Notes: generated by a model not told the origin, from the letters alone. Counted from the stretch's first letter, positions 23,167 through 36,111 are shown. The stretch: DNA of 64,000 nt from Agrocybe praecox (GCA_964017145.1 OZ024841.1:4092001-4156000); one strand, 5' to 3'. Translations and numbers: made by a program.

Positions 23167-23670
23167 TGCCACGAGCAGTCCACATCGATGAATTATTCAA
23201 GAAGAACGAAGTCGTCGTTGGGAAACCGGCTACGACGGATACGAATATCAATGATGATTACTATATATCGGAACCCTCCCAATAACGTATGTTAATCTTG
23301 CCTTTTTGTATCTTTTATTTCGTACATCCCTCCCCCATTATTCCCCCCTTTTATTTTTATGCACAATTAATAAATTGAACAGAACTCAGACGCAGAGCTG
23401 AAGCAGCACAAGCAGACTTGGACAGCCCACCAGACAGCCCACCAGAGTGAGATTGCCAAGAAGACCGCACGGAGCGACGAAGTTTCTGGAATGGTCGAGC
23501 TGGGAGTTGATGACCAGCAGAGGTTTACGAAGTCCCAGGCTTTGGAGGATGACTTGTCACTAATGGTTCGGTGCATGCTTGAGTTGTATAAGGATTGTGA
23601 TAAAGAGGAGAGGAAGAGGAGGCAAGAAAAGGGTAAATTGGCGATATATATTGTAAATTTCCGAATCTAA
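23167..23670 (+). CDS. small hypothetical gene with unresolved exon structure
   Basis: An ATG at 23167 opens a 39-codon frame (MPRAVHIDELFKKNEVVVG, ending ISEPSQ, TAA) of convincing composition. Three bases after its stop lies a good intron donor (GTATGTTAAT). About 100 bp on, an acceptor (TTGAACAG) leads into a 90-codon frame of strongly coding character (ELKQHKQTWTAHQTAHQ, then CMLELYKDCDKEERKRR) ending at 23668-23670. The second part is charged and probably a coiled coil. In the first frame the stop blocks fusion. In the +1 frame, from an internal ATG (MNYSRRTKSS), the two parts splice cleanly. Either a short stand-alone protein, a spliced protein in the other frame, or a broken gene is possible. 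No known domain. Confidence 0.4.
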
Positions 23671-23843
23671 TATTGTGTTTGACGATTTGAAGTACACACG
23701 AGAGGCTTAGGTTGTATTGATTTTTATTTTTGTTAGTCGTCAATGAAGCAAAAAAAAATTCAGATTCAAGCTCGTCAATTTCAGATCGCTCAAATATCGA
23801 ATGAATACAGGGAGAGTTATGTTACAACAGGAGCTCAATGTCA

Positions 23844-25148
23844 TTAATTAAGAACAATACGCTTTCCCTCCTTGGAACTAAGTTCGATGGCATCCAAAAG
23901 TTCATGATGCTTGACAGCATCATCAATCGTAGGATAACTCCCTTTCCCCTCTGCAAACTCCGTCCATGCATCTACTATACTGCGAATATTATTCCCCGGG
24001 ACCTCGAATTCGACCTTCTTCCCATTCAAATATAGATCAGGCTCATGTATCGTCGGTAAACCCCCCAAAGGAGCGTTGGACTCAAGCCGGATCGTTCCTT
24101 CCTCGCCGTCAATTTCCCATACGTACTGTCGTCTGCCTGTGCCTTCGCCCGCTGCGTACCCGGCACGCCAGAAGATATTGACGAAGACACCTGATTTGAG
24201 GAATCCGGTTATGCTGAAGTGGTCTGGAGTTTCTGATTTCATGGTCTCTCCTGTTGGCTTTCCGTTGTCGTCGATGAAGGTCCCGATAGGGTAGAGGGTA
24301 GCTTCGGTCGCGGTGAGGGAAGCGAAGTCTCCAAGGACGTGTATGACTTGATCGAGTTGGTGGGCTACCGGAATGGCTAGACGCGTTGCACCTGTAAACG
24401 GGTAAGCAAGGATAGTCTTGCTTCTTCATGAGCATTCTGCTGACAGCTTACCGTTCTTCTTTTGTGCCATAAATCTCGTGCTCTCTGACACTATTGGTGG
24501 CCATGAACCACCCCTTCCGCTAACGTGCAAAAGCTAATTATTATATACATCGTGAGTTAAGGCATTGATTCTGAGCAGGGACCTGGCAATACGTACTACA
24601 TTCGTCGACTTGACGGTACCTATGATACCAGAAGCAAGCAATTCTTTAACCTAAACAAACAAAGAGTCCGCATTATATCGATGTAAAGCAGTGGAAGTAA
24701 CCGAACAACTTACTTTAACCAAAGCTGCGCTGTGTCTTCCTTGTAATCCAATAATAGATTTAACTCCCTGCCTATGCGCCGCTTCCGCAATGGCCTTGGT
24801 CTCTTCCGTAGATCTTCCAGCCGGCCATTCGAGGAAAAAGTTCTTTTTCGCCTCGATCACGGGCAACACAGCCTCCTTGTGATACATCACCTTCACAGAT
24901 ACAGCAACGAAGTCCACGTCTGGGTCGGACGCTATCTTCGAGCTGTCTCCATGGTATGCTTTGACGGGATGCCCGACCTCCTTGCTGTACTTTTCAGCAG
25001 CAGCGTTGGCGGAGGCTTCAGAGGTGGTGGAGAGGGCGACTAGGTCATATTTGTCTCGAAGTGCAGGGTGCATGAGCGCAGGTCCGGTGATATTGGCTGC
25101 CCATCCTTGGGTCGAAAGCCCTACGAAGCCGACTCTGATTGGTGACAT
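23844..25148 (-). CDS. Gfo/Idh/MocA-family NAD(P)-dependent oxidoreductase (Gal80-like)
   Basis: A cytosolic dehydrogenase-fold protein of about 370 residues in three or four exons. The N-terminal Rossmann segment is MSPIRVGFVGLSTQGWAANI. The family's EWPAGRSTEE (EKP-type motif, with Trp for Lys) lies near residue 108, and the C-terminal alpha/beta domain ends SSKEGKRIVLN. Lys of the usual EKP motif is replaced by Trp. This lysine normally aids catalysis, so the protein may be a Gal80-like sensor rather than an enzyme, though the same motif occurs in many fungal members annotated as oxidoreductases. Introns fall near 24390-24450, 24480-24530 and 24650-24720. Substrate cannot be inferred. Confidence 0.85.
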
Positions 25149-26238
25149 GTTAATAAGGGGAATGTGTTTTCCAAATACGTATCAAGATAAGATGGGACGG
25201 TAACGATGATTCTGCTGGTTGGCAATCTCAAGTTCCGCTTGGTATATGTATGGAAAGCGAATCGCTTGATTTGAGATACGAGCTTATTCATTGAAACGCG
25301 AATGTTAGTAGTAAGCCAATACTCGCATAATCTTTCGAAATCGTGCTTACTGATCATGACGAGAATTTAGCAAGTATGGAAAGTCAAAATGGGAAAGACT
25401 TGGGGAATATTGTTTGCTGACTTCGTGAGAAACATTTGGAATGATTGGTCATATAGGGCTCGTCATGAACATAAATCAACTTGAACAACGACTTAGCATA
25501 TGTTGATTTACCACTTTTAGTTCCTAATGATATCAGCGCTGATACTTATGAGACCCAGTTGGCAAGGCATCTGTTGTTTAAATAGACGCTTGCTTATAGT
25601 TAACGCTAAAAATAGCGAAGAACAAAGCTGGGAACTTCTGATTGATGACTCCTAAACGACGAACGTATTGCACGAGGAAGGTGAAGTTAAGTTTCGCGGA
25701 TTATTAGCTCCAGCCACTGATACCGCCGTTGACATTACTTGCTCCTACATTGTGGTTTGTGCCATCGTTAATATTGCAAAGCGCTTGGCACACTATTGTT
25801 TCTCTTGCATCGTCAAATAGGTACCACATGAGTCTGAAATTCACTGCTACAGTGAATAAAAGTTGAATAAAAGGGTTCCGACTTTTTCTTCTTCTAATTT
25901 TAGCGAAGGAACGGTCCGCTCCAATTCCGGTGGTCAAGTTTCCCACGAGGCTTGTATTTTACACGTGTCCATATCCTCATTATTGTTAATTGTTCAAAGG
26001 AATCAAAAAATTACTTTCTTCATGGACGTTCATGTTGTTATTATCGGCTATCGTCAGAGAACAATGCAATAGCCAGAAAAGGTGCTTTCTTAATATATTT
26101 ATTTTCTGTATAAAGACGCTCCGACTACAAAGCGCGATCCATATTCACCCCCATCTCCTTGAATAACACAGGCGAGCAAACAAGCATTGTAATGTAGAGC
26201 AGACGGGTACTAACGATATTGTTTATGCTTAGGTCAAC
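25149..26238. other. divergent intergenic region, nothing recognised
   Basis: About 1.1 kb between the minus-strand oxidoreductase and the plus-strand MYND gene. It should contain both promoters. I found no repeat, RNA gene or credible open frame. Confidence 0.5.
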
Positions 26239-28113
26239 ATGCCTAACAACAAGAAGGGGAAAAGAGGTTCCGCTCAGCCAAAATCTAATCCCCCAGCATC
26301 GAAAGACCGCGAAACGATGACACTCCACGAACTCGATGCCCTACTGGACGAGATGAAGGTCAAACATCAGGGTCAGTCAGAAACCAACTCTGATACTGTA
26401 CTTCCATCGACCGCACTTGACCATGAAAAGGCTTCTGCTGTTAGGCCCTCCTCTAATGGTCTCCACATTCTTCTGCCCGGACATCTTTTGGACTCTCTGC
26501 ACATGAGTTATCCGCAATTCAAGACCCTCTTGTACTCTGATAACGCTCTACGCGTACGATGTACCATACGCAACGTCAACGTCCCATTTACGCAATTCGT
26601 GATGGCAAACTACCTTACCAAGGTTAAATCTGGGGGCATCTTCAACCGAAACATTCTCCATTACGCCGTGATGACTGGAGACTTACATCTCGTCTACGAA
26701 TACATTTACTTGGGCATGGATCCAGGCTACACAGACACATGCGGAGAATCGGTTATGTCATATGCTGTACGACTGCTCTCAGAGAAGAGTGGATGCAAAG
26801 CGAAGGGATCTATCGATCAAACGAGGCAGGACCCAACATACCTTCGTCGCCTGACACAAATAATTAAGTTATTTGTATCCCAGCACGCTGACGTCAATGA
26901 AAAGTTCAAGGGTGATCCTCTGCTTCGCATTGCTTGTCGGTCCAACTCGGAATACAACTGGGAGATTATAACGATACTTTTGCAACACGGGGCGTCTATT
27001 AACCTGCCGTTCTCGACTTACTTCCCTGGAAATAAAGACGATCAAACCAAGTTGTCCAGTCTCGCGCAGTCTGTAGCTTCGAAAACTGGCTCAGAGCGAC
27101 CCGCTCGATTTTGTCCTTGCTGGTCTGGAAAGGTCGTCTCAGACTGTCATGGGGTGCCCAACGCTCGACTTCCCTATCCAGAACACTATATATGTTTCTG
27201 CGGCACCGAGAAAAGCTACAAGGCGTGCTGCAAGAAACGGTGGTTGCTGTTCGAATCTTGGGACCCATCGCTCAAGAGAATAGTCGTTTATTCGAAAAGC
27301 AAAATGACCATCGACGCGCCACCCGAATTCGAAGCTGTTACGAGACGTATCCAGACCCTGGACTTCGGTGATGAAGAAGTCGAAGAAATACCGGACGCCA
27401 ACTCTCCGATCCCTTTCAAAGAGTTGACCCGAGAGAGGATGGACACTTTCAGGGACAAGATGATTGAGCTAAGATTAGTAGATCCAGCTTTTGCATTCGC
27501 GATGAAGATTACACGTTTTCCTCTGTTCGTACTAATTTCCCTTCCTACTAGTTGATGGCCTATTACTGACACATTTGTATTATTTCAGGCCCGTCAGCAG
27601 GCGCACAGCCGCTCGTACTCTTCGGTCGACGATGCAGACGACATGGAACACTCTCATAGACCATTACATTGCCCTCGGGGTCGACCAGCGCTCGCGTTTC
27701 GAGATTGAGCGTGAGGCAAAAATTGGCCAGTGGGGTGGGGCTTACATCCGCGAGTGCGAATTCTCGGAATGCGACAAAGTTGAATTTAGGGATGTGGAAA
27801 AGATGTATCAGTGTACCAAGTGTCAAACTGTAAGTCTTCTCCAACAATTAACCTGCCAGGAAAATATAACATCATACTGCTTCATTCATAGACTGTCTAC
27901 TGTTCTTCAGAGTGCCAACGTAAGGATTGGACACGCCATAAAACCAACGAATGCTGCGAAGATTGGCAGGCACCGAGAGGGCTACCTTCGCAGGATAATA
28001 TCACAGATTACTTCAACGAGCATATAGAAGGCATGCATGAAATGAACTCCGAACTAAGGAGAAGAAGAGTTTCGCGCTCAAAACGCCGCAACATTGGGGA
28101 GGACACGGCGTAG
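26239..28113 (+). CDS. ankyrin-region, SEC-C and MYND zinc-finger protein
   Basis: About 581 residues in three exons. After a basic, disordered start (MPNNKKGKRG) comes an ankyrin-like region at about residues 100-265, with repeats such as ILHYAVMTGDLHLVYEYIYLG and DPLLRIACRSNSEY. Two SEC-C-like zinc motifs follow at about 290-335 (FCPCWSGKVVSDCHG, then ICFCGTEKSYKACCKKRW). The C-terminus is a full MYND finger, CEFSECDK, YQCTKC, VYCSSECQRKDWTRHKTNEC. These zinc modules mediate protein or nucleic-acid binding, so an adaptor role is inferred. The first intron uses donor GTTCGT after RFPL and the second splits CQT from TVYC. Agaricomycetes have many MYND-finger proteins; this combination is less usual. 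Confidence 0.85.
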
Positions 28114-28369
28114 TATGGTAAGCAACTAGCAATGTTGTTCGGCCTAGATCGTCAACAAGTACATGCACTGTTGGGAATGGTCTTGGTTTCTATATGTAAT
28201 AGTGGTATATAGTAGTCTATGCATCGTAGTACAATGTATGTGTGTGGTATCTCGAAAATGTTAAATAGGTCTAGGTCTGGAACGCAACTCCCATTATTAA
28301 TTGAAAAAACGAAATAGAAAATTAAATCGCGCAAAGTAGCAAAGGAAGTTCATTGTGCCCTTTGTCGTA

Positions 28370-31300
28370 TCATGAATACCGAGGGGACATGAAAAGGAGA
28401 GAATTGGAATCATTTATGGGGGATTGGAAAGGCTGATACTGACGGTAGGGCTGGTTTTGGTTGTCGTCCTTCATCTGAGAGTCTTTCAAGATGGAAACCG
28501 GATATAGCGATGGATCCTGGCTCAGCGGGCTTTGGACTTGTTCAGGGTTTTGATTATTTTGTCCTTGTTCTCGCGTTTGAGGCTGAGACTGATAGTTATT
28601 GACCACCAGCTCATTGGGAAGAATGACGGCCTTGTCAACTGCAACCGGAAGGCCTCGATGACGGCCTCGAACCCTGTATCGTTTTTGCTAGTAAATGATG
28701 CTGAATGAAGGGAAAAAGAAAATCGTACATTATGACGATAACGACGAGCTTGGATAACGGAGACATGGCTCCGACGAAAGAGAAGTTATCCTGTTAGGTA
28801 GCTTAGTCAACGTATCATAATATGAAGAAATCAGAGACAAACACTAGGAAATCCTAATGAAAGCCCAATCCCGCCAAAGGCCGACACGAGTTCAAAAAGG
28901 ACCCTAAACAAGTCAAACCATTCCTTCGATTCGTCCATGAGGTTTTTCCTTTCAATGATCGCAACGAGAAAAACGGCCCAGACAAGCCACCAGATATCTA
29001 GATAGAAAAAGAAGAGGAGTCCACGAGTCAGAAATCTTGTCAACTCTGTTCGACGGTGTTGCACTGACCTATTGATAACTGTCTCCGTACATGCCATCCT
29101 ACATATCGCCCAACACGTTCTCTTGCTGTAGCAAGCTTCTCGAGACCTTCTGGCTCATCGTCTTCGTGCACGGGAGGTTCAAAAATACCCAAGGATTTCT
29201 CTTCGTATACGTTCGTCGACCGAATGCTCATAGCTACCTGTGAATTTCATTATGACTTTAGCCGCATAGATATCTACGGTAAGAAGAGGCCTTACTGGAT
29301 ACACCTGTGGGTTGAATGGGAATCGTGAGCACAAGTCCACAGAGAGAGAGGGAGAAGGGAGACGAAGACCTACTGCGATGTACATCATGACAGTGTATAA
29401 GAATCTGGCAACAGTCAGATGCGCTATTCTTCGAGAACATGCAATTGGGCTTACAGTATAGCAGGAGCCAGACTCGCGAGAGGAACGATGGAGAACCCAG
29501 ATGCTCTGGCCGCGAGCCCTTGGAATAACCCTGCGACAATACGTTGGCCCTTTGGAATTGACTGGAATGCAGGCAGGCCGATATCTAAGAAAGCAGATTG
29601 AGTGAACATTTCATGATAGGCTCAGCGGATAAAGGGCATACTCAGAACGAAAAAGGCGACCCATTCGATTACACTTGAGAAATAAATTAAATTGAATTTT
29701 CAGCGAGTCCAGCTTGTTATGGGAGCGAATTATCATACCTGAAAGCGATTAACAAAAGCACCAAAAACCAGGTTTGATGGCTGGGAAATCTGGTACGAAA
29801 TTGCGAGTCAGCAGTCAGGTATAGCTTTAGGCCCCGTAGCTCGAATCGTACAGGTACAGGAAGCATCTAGTAAGAGGAAGAGTAAAAAACACGAATGGCA
29901 CCATGGTCAAGTCGATTTTACCTGCGAGGATGTTCGAGCAAGAAAGATAGCGCTTCTTGTTCCTCTGAATCTTCATCGAGAACCTTCGAGGCAGTCCATC
30001 TTTGGTCCAGGGAGATCAGTAAACGCAATGAAGAAAAATTACGCATGGGGAAATTGGCGTACATAATTAACCGCAAGCTAAAGGAAACCGGTCAAAGAAT
30101 CTTGAACAATGAGTTGCGGGTAACTTGGTTTCTGACGTACAAGATAGGCTACTTGTCGTGTTTAAAGGTAATGTTAAGATGTCAAGATCGAAAGACGCAC
30201 CAGTGCATGATTTCCTGCAAGTATAACGAAGATCAAGCCAACTAAAGTCTTGGTATCAACAGAGAATAAATTTGACGGCAAGCAAGCAACGTACATATCA
30301 TGAGATATGCACCCTGGAACGGCACCATTCCTCTGGGAAAGGGCGTAAGGAGAGCGAAATTTTAGAATGAATCCGATAAACGTACGCATCAACCAGGGAG
30401 AGACCGCCACCAGTGTAAGCTCCCATTACTTGGAAAAAAGCAAACCTAAAGTGATATCGTACCAAATTAGAGGAAGTGTAGATTGAGGAAATCTGATTAT
30501 GACTAACCAGGGCGTCGTGACAAGTTTTGGTTGTCCAGAGAAGACGTCGGCGTAGGCATTGGTGGCCGCCATCCATGGTAAGAATAGTATGATCGAAATA
30601 AGCTGACATACAACGAAGTACTAGAAGAATCGGAAGTAAGTATCAAAATCAGTGAAGACAATACGACCATGAATACGCACCGTAGGCACCAACCAGCTCA
30701 ACAAGTTCAGAGCCTTATACTCTGCCCCTCCGATATCCTCTAATTGTTCATCCGTCAAAGACTCGGTATGGAAATCTGAGTTTCTGCCGACGACCAAACC
30801 ACTGAAATTCAACCAGGGGACATTCTTCGACTCGAGCGTCGTCATTGAATGTATGGTCATGGACCTTTCGAATTTTGTGAAGGCGTGCGGCGCTGCGATC
30901 TTGATAACTTGACTGAGAAGCTGTGTTGGGCCGGGAAACCCGCCGAGGCCTTGATATTTACGACTATGAATATCTGGGATGCCGGGTATCTCAGGGGGTA
31001 TTCTGCTGCTTAACATCGTGGCTCCTCGCCGAATAGCTGGCCTGCCGTCTGGCGAAAAAATAAATGTGAGTCCTCTACAACCCGTTAAAGGAATGGACAA
31101 CGCACTTCGGAGTGTCATCATGGGATGATAATGTGCGGTCCTTGGAGAGATAGTGGTGGACCTTGCAAAATCCACAGCAGGGGTCGACCTATACCCATTT
31201 GTAGGCTCCGACATTGGCGATAAGCCGAAATCGTGGGACTTGGGAGACGATGAGAGGATTGAACCATTGGTGAAGATGCGAGGAGGTTGAGTTCGAGCCG

Positions 31301-32058
31301 GTCCATCGCCCTCTTCTTGCTCGGAGATGTCTGGTAATATCGTAGCATTGGGAGTAGCACCCACGAATTGAATTTGTGGAGGGTTCAGACTCGGTTTGGC
31401 CTCTGGAACTACTTCCCGTTTCTTCACTTCTTGACGAGCGCTGGGTTCTCTCTGCTTATGCGGATTGCTGGGGGGTGAAATGGACCGCATGAAGGATGCT
31501 TTTGACTTTATGGACATGGACTTCTTCCGCTTTGCCTTCGCGACTTGCTCTGAGCATTCTCGTATAAAAAATCGTCTGATTTAGTAGTAACAAAACATTA
31601 ATGCACTGATAACGACACATAGAACAAAGAACCCACTTCCTAATCAACACCATCACCCATGATACTATTGTAATGTCTCCCTGTCGCAGAACGGCGTAAG
31701 CCAGATAGCGAACGAGCACAAGATAAGTGTCACAACTTACGAGAACCATAAGGAAGTACAGAATAAACTGTTGCCACGTCGTCAATGTGGATAGATTGAC
31801 TGTGGACAACCCCGTCACCGTCATGGCGGAATAGCAAAGGAACATCGAGTCTAGAAAGTTGATACGAAATTGGCCATTGGAAGCAAAGAATATGCCGGAG
31901 AAAATGAGTGGTATGAATGTGAATGCTGCGAGGTGTGCGCGGAAGAAAGTCGTCTCTCTGTCGATGAACTCGAAGATGCGTGTTCGTAGTCTTGTGCTCT
32001 CGAAATGGTCAGGTCCTCCGTCTGTTCCTTTCTCCAGATTTTCGTTGTTATCCTCCAT
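28370..32058 (-). CDS. TRK-type potassium transporter
   Basis: A plasma-membrane K+ uptake system of the TRK/HKT superfamily, over 750 residues in many exons. Four pore-loop regions are visible: SAMTVTGLSTVNLSTLTTW near residue 75, VMGAYTGGGLSLVDAGM, GLAARASGFSIVPLASLAPA, and ELVSAFGGIGLSLGFP. In the superfamily each carries a selectivity-filter Gly (TGLS, TGGG, SGFS, GGIG). Between the first and second lies a long cytosolic loop of about 250 residues (30.8-31.6 kb), Ser/Pro-rich and likely a phosphorylation platform, as in yeast Trk1. Start MEDNNENLEKGTDGG at 32058; the C-tail is Gln/Asn-rich and stops at 28370. The gene runs convergently with the MYND gene, with a 250-bp gap. Confidence 0.9.
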
Positions 32059-32318
32059 AAGTATGATAGGCCGTATGTGGGCAGTAAAGTCCGTATCTTA
32101 AAGATTCATAGTGAAGATGATGGTAAGAGAAGAAAACACGATAATAATCGTTGGTCTGTTGCCGTTTGAGATGACGTTGACAAGCATCTGATGGGTACTT
32201 AAATACACGAGGCGCGAAAGATACGATGGTAATATGTAATGATGTCGATATTCAAGATTCCTGACAAGTGATGAATTTATAGTCGATGGTCGATATATAA
32301 AGCTCAAGACAGTAAACT

Positions 32319-33617
32319 CTACAATTCCGCAGTTCCTCCAATAACCTTGATTATCTGTTCGTAAACCGTGAAAACGATACCACCACTCAGCTGAAAAAAT
32401 GATAAATCAGGAAGCAGATTACGGCCAATATGATAGGTAAACATACCACAAGCCTTGTTAACCTCGGCGTTGTGCCAGCCCAGAATTTTAATAGTCCTTC
32501 TTCGGTGAAAATTCGATAAGCACAGTGGAAAGAATTACGATAATTTGCTGGGGCATCCAGAGATTGCATACGCGTTTTTATGACGCTGAATGGAGCTCAT
32601 CGTCACTTTGGTTTCTGTATCATGGAACTGAAGAACTCACTCCAGAGGCATCGTGGTGTACACCGTTACTAACCCTGCAATTCCGCCAATACCGAAAGTG
32701 ATGGCGCTTGGTAGTGGTTGCCCTGGGCGTGCTGTCCCTTGTACGAATTGTTTAAGCGTTGAGTATGTCGTGAATCGAACAGCAGAGTTGGCTCCTTGAC
32801 GCATCATCTGTTGGATGTTAATAATAACGAACGTAATATAAAGTCATGTCCATACCACTGGAAATAGACCCCGATAGATTCCTGCTATACCTTCTTGACG
32901 AATGATTGAAGCAGTGCCATGAATCAGCCCTTTGTATTGTGGATTCGGTCGTTTAGCATCGTCAATAAGCTTCGTCCTAAACACAAAAATGAGGCTGTGA
33001 GTTGGCAGCGAAGTGAAGGACTAACTTGATAGTTTCCGATGGTGTAACCGCGAAAATGGCTTCCGTCATTCCTGCACCGAGACCAGCAAGCAAGCTCCTC
33101 GCAGGACTGACTTTTCCCTTTGTCAAACGCGTCAGTAAACTGGTTGACACGATACCAAATTGGAACGCACCTCTCGATCCGCTAGCATTTGTTTGAAATG
33201 ATCATAACTCACGAACCTCACTCCGGCCTTCACCGAATTTCCAACAACCAGAGCCATGCATCCTGAGTAGAGTCCAGTAATACCCTTGGTGCGTATCGTA
33301 TCTTTTATGATCGTAATTGGACCTTCTTTCTGTTCAAAATTCTTGTAAGTAAGTGAAGGAGGAATTGACGTAGTTTCAGCCAACCTTGCCGCCAAACTGA
33401 GACCGTGTCTTTACGAATTCAGTTGGATAAGTAACGAATCTGCCTTTCTGTAATGTTTAAGAAGAACATGGCAAATAAAACCGAGTCCAACGTACGCCTC
33501 TATTGCGCCTGCTGTTGCACCGGCAAATCTACGAATTTTCCCATAAGAATATGAAACGCGTATGTCCAAAAAAGCTTACAAGGAGTGTACAGGCTTTTCT
33601 TTGCGTGAAGGGGCCAT
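32319..33617 (-). CDS. mitochondrial tricarboxylate (citrate) carrier
   Basis: An inner-membrane carrier of the SLC25 family, about 290 residues in eight or so exons. Three carrier signatures are visible: PTEFVKTRSQFGG, PSETIKTKLIDDAK and PLDVIKTRMQSLD, one per repeat. The first, preceded by GAIEA, is characteristic of citrate/tricarboxylate carriers (yeast Ctp1). It would exchange mitochondrial citrate for cytosolic malate and so feed acetyl-CoA and organic-acid production. Start MAPSRKEKPVHSL at 33617; the end is VIGGTAEL and stop TAG at 32319-32321. The family is sure; citrate as substrate is inferred from the signature. Confidence 0.88.
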
Positions 33618-34261
33618 GATTGAGGGCAATTTTACCTGCAGAACGAGGTAAGAACGAGTCCCGAGATGCTAATTAATTCGCGAATCGTTTGCTAGAACCT
33701 GTTTGGTTCGGAGCCCGTCGGAATTCGGAAGTCTCTGCCAAGCATGGTAGGCACGTGTTATGCAGTACGCACGCGGCGCGGCGCAAACTCCTTGAGGGCT
33801 CTGGAGCTTGACTACTAAAACAGTGACTGCCCGTACTGTCTTCGTATTTTATCTCTTGATTTCGTTATATTATGCATGTAAAACATACATACCAAAAATT
33901 ATAAAGTCGTAAGGTGGTCGCAAGCTTTCCGCTGTTCAAATGGTTCCCATAATGATAAAGAAGGGGGCAGTGGCTATGATCTCTTAGGACCGGCATTTCC
34001 CGGCCAGCGTCGTATCCACCATAATAATATAGACTGCGTGATTTGATATGTTCTCAAGACATAAAACGTACTGCGACGCCGGCGTCTGTCAACGTCAAAT
34101 AAGGGTTATGTTGTTCAACAGTCTGTGTTACAAATCATCATATGTATTTATAGGACCAGCTTTTTTTTTTCGCAAAATTCAAACTCGTTATATCAAAGTG
34201 CGAAGCGAATGGGAGATACTACCTTGATAAAATTCGGACGACATTTCATATGCGTGACATA
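33618..34261. other. intergenic, nothing recognised
   Basis: 644 bp between the citrate-carrier start and the stop codon of the helical-protein gene at 34262, both on the minus strand. It should contain the carrier promoter (GC-rich near 33760-33790) and the 3' flank of the gene to the right. Confidence 0.5.
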
Positions 34262-36057
34262 CTACGCGACTTTCGCTGCAATAGAGGCCTTTGCTTTGAT
34301 TACCATAGATTGAACTTTGAGGCGGTGCTGAGCAACATCCATCTTTACGAGCGGGGTAAAGCCTGCCACAGCCGAAGGAGGGGGGATGCCAGAGGTGGCT
34401 ATTCCATTAGCATACTATGGCATTGAATGGGTCAAAAATTTGGACTAACACCGAGAAGTATTGAGACATTACATTATCAAGGGCTGGAATCATTGCGTCA
34501 TATATGCAGGGTGCCTTCACACCAATTTGCCAGTAGATCATAGGCTGGGCGTACGAGTACGATCATAAGCATACTATCATGCGGGTAGGAATGCACAACG
34601 CACTGGAATGATTTGTAATTTGGCCTGGTTTTCAGTTTGCTGAAGATAGGTGATAGACGCTTCACAGTCCGTATTTATTGAGGTCCAGAAATTGGCGATT
34701 CCGCCAAGCTGGTCAATCATAGTTGGGATAGTCGTATTCTGTATGATACCCAAGGTAGACCGGGCCGCTGCAATTGCAGCTTCCTGTTGTTGGAGGACGG
34801 TGATCTGTCCCTTTAGCTGATTAATTTTGGATTTGTCGTCTAAAATTATCGGATGATCGTAAGATTGCACCGTGACGTATAGCGTCCATAAAAATTACAT
34901 ACCGCCTACTTTCGCGCTCAGAACATCCAATGCCACAGCTTCTCCTATTGCAGCTGCTCCTCCGATAGCCTATGAAATTCAAATATTCAAATCTTAATTG
35001 TGGGACTAGTCCTTCGTTGTATCATCTACTCACGATAATGAAAAAGGAAAATTCGGGAAATGCCAAACTGAAGCCAACAGTTGCAGCGACTGTGACGCCC
35101 AAGGCAACGCCGAGTTCAATCATCTGCTGATTGAGCCTAACAAGCAGACTATCAGTCGTAACGTAGTCAATGTATAAACAAAAGAATTTACGAAGCAATG
35201 TCCGTTTCAAGATTTTGAATCTGGGACTGGAGGTTGGTGATTGTTGAATTATCTGCGATATCCTGTGCCTGAGCAAAGTTGGCAAAGGAAAGTGCGAAGG
35301 CCTTTAGACTCGTTTGTAGTTGTACAAAATTATTGGAGGTTGCTACTGCGTTGGTCTTGAGTGTGTCTGTTTCCTGATAATAGGATAAATTACCACATTA
35401 GAGAAAATCGGCGACTTGTGACCTACAGTGATGAACTCTTCCAACACCGGTATAACTGAGGAATCATTCTGTCCGACGACGAATGGCATTATGACGCTAA
35501 TGAAAGAATCAAGCGTGGCGGAAGTATCAGTTGCGGAGTCGCGAGAAGCCCATAAAATGTTGGTCCATTGCTTATAAAAATTCGATATTAGTCTAGGGCA
35601 ACACTCAAGGGCTCCGATCACAAGCATGTACCTGGGTTAGATTCTTCCATCCAGGGCTGAAGACGGTCGTTCCATCGAGCTTCTCGCTGTCGATAAATGC
35701 AAGCTGGGCACCAATGTTCTGGAAAGCGGTCTACACCATGCGTATGTCAGCAGTGAAGAACAAAAGATACAGAAATACATCGCATACCTGTATCGCAATG
35801 GAGCTCACGGTGAGATTGTTGACATCTGCCTGGAGGTTCTGCAGACCCAGTGGAGAAGTCGCTGCCGTGCAAGTAGCGTTGTAGCCTGCAAGAGCCTGCT
35901 GTACTGTCAGTGAAGAAGGGACAGTGACAGTTTGGCGACGGTAGAGACCGTCCGCACTGGTGGAAGAGGTGATGTCAGGTCTACGTGGTACTACATACGA
36001 TGCAGATGCATGGTATGCAGCAGTGATAAAAGGTAAAGCTAAGGCAAAGCGAACCAT
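34262..36057 (-). CDS. secreted helical protein with central hydrophobic segment (copy A); alpha-pore-former-like layout
   Basis: About 455 residues over about nine exons. The N-terminus MVRFALALPFITAAYHASA is a signal peptide, followed by RRP and YRRQ, possible Kex2-type sites. The body is almost all helical, with long Gln/Ser/Asn-rich coiled-coil-like stretches. About residues 235-285 form a hydrophobic Gly/Ala-rich hairpin, which suggests a membrane-inserting element between two helical halves. That layout recalls alpha-helical pore-forming proteins (HBL/NHE/ClyA class), but family membership is inference from architecture only. It has several N-glycosylation sequons. Its paralogue is the divergent neighbour at 37324. 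The penultimate intron uses donor GTGTTAGT and acceptor CCATAG to keep frame. Another possibility is a structural or adhesion protein of the fungal wall. Confidence 0.7.
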
Positions 36058-36104
36058 GTTCGATGAGCTGCGATGATGATTAGAAAGTGTTTGAATCTAC
36101 CTCA

Positions 36105-36111
36105 TTATATA
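36105..36111 (-). promoter_or_regulatory. TATA box of helical-protein copy A
   Basis: TATATAA on the minus strand, 48 bp upstream of the ATG at 36057. Confidence 0.6.
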
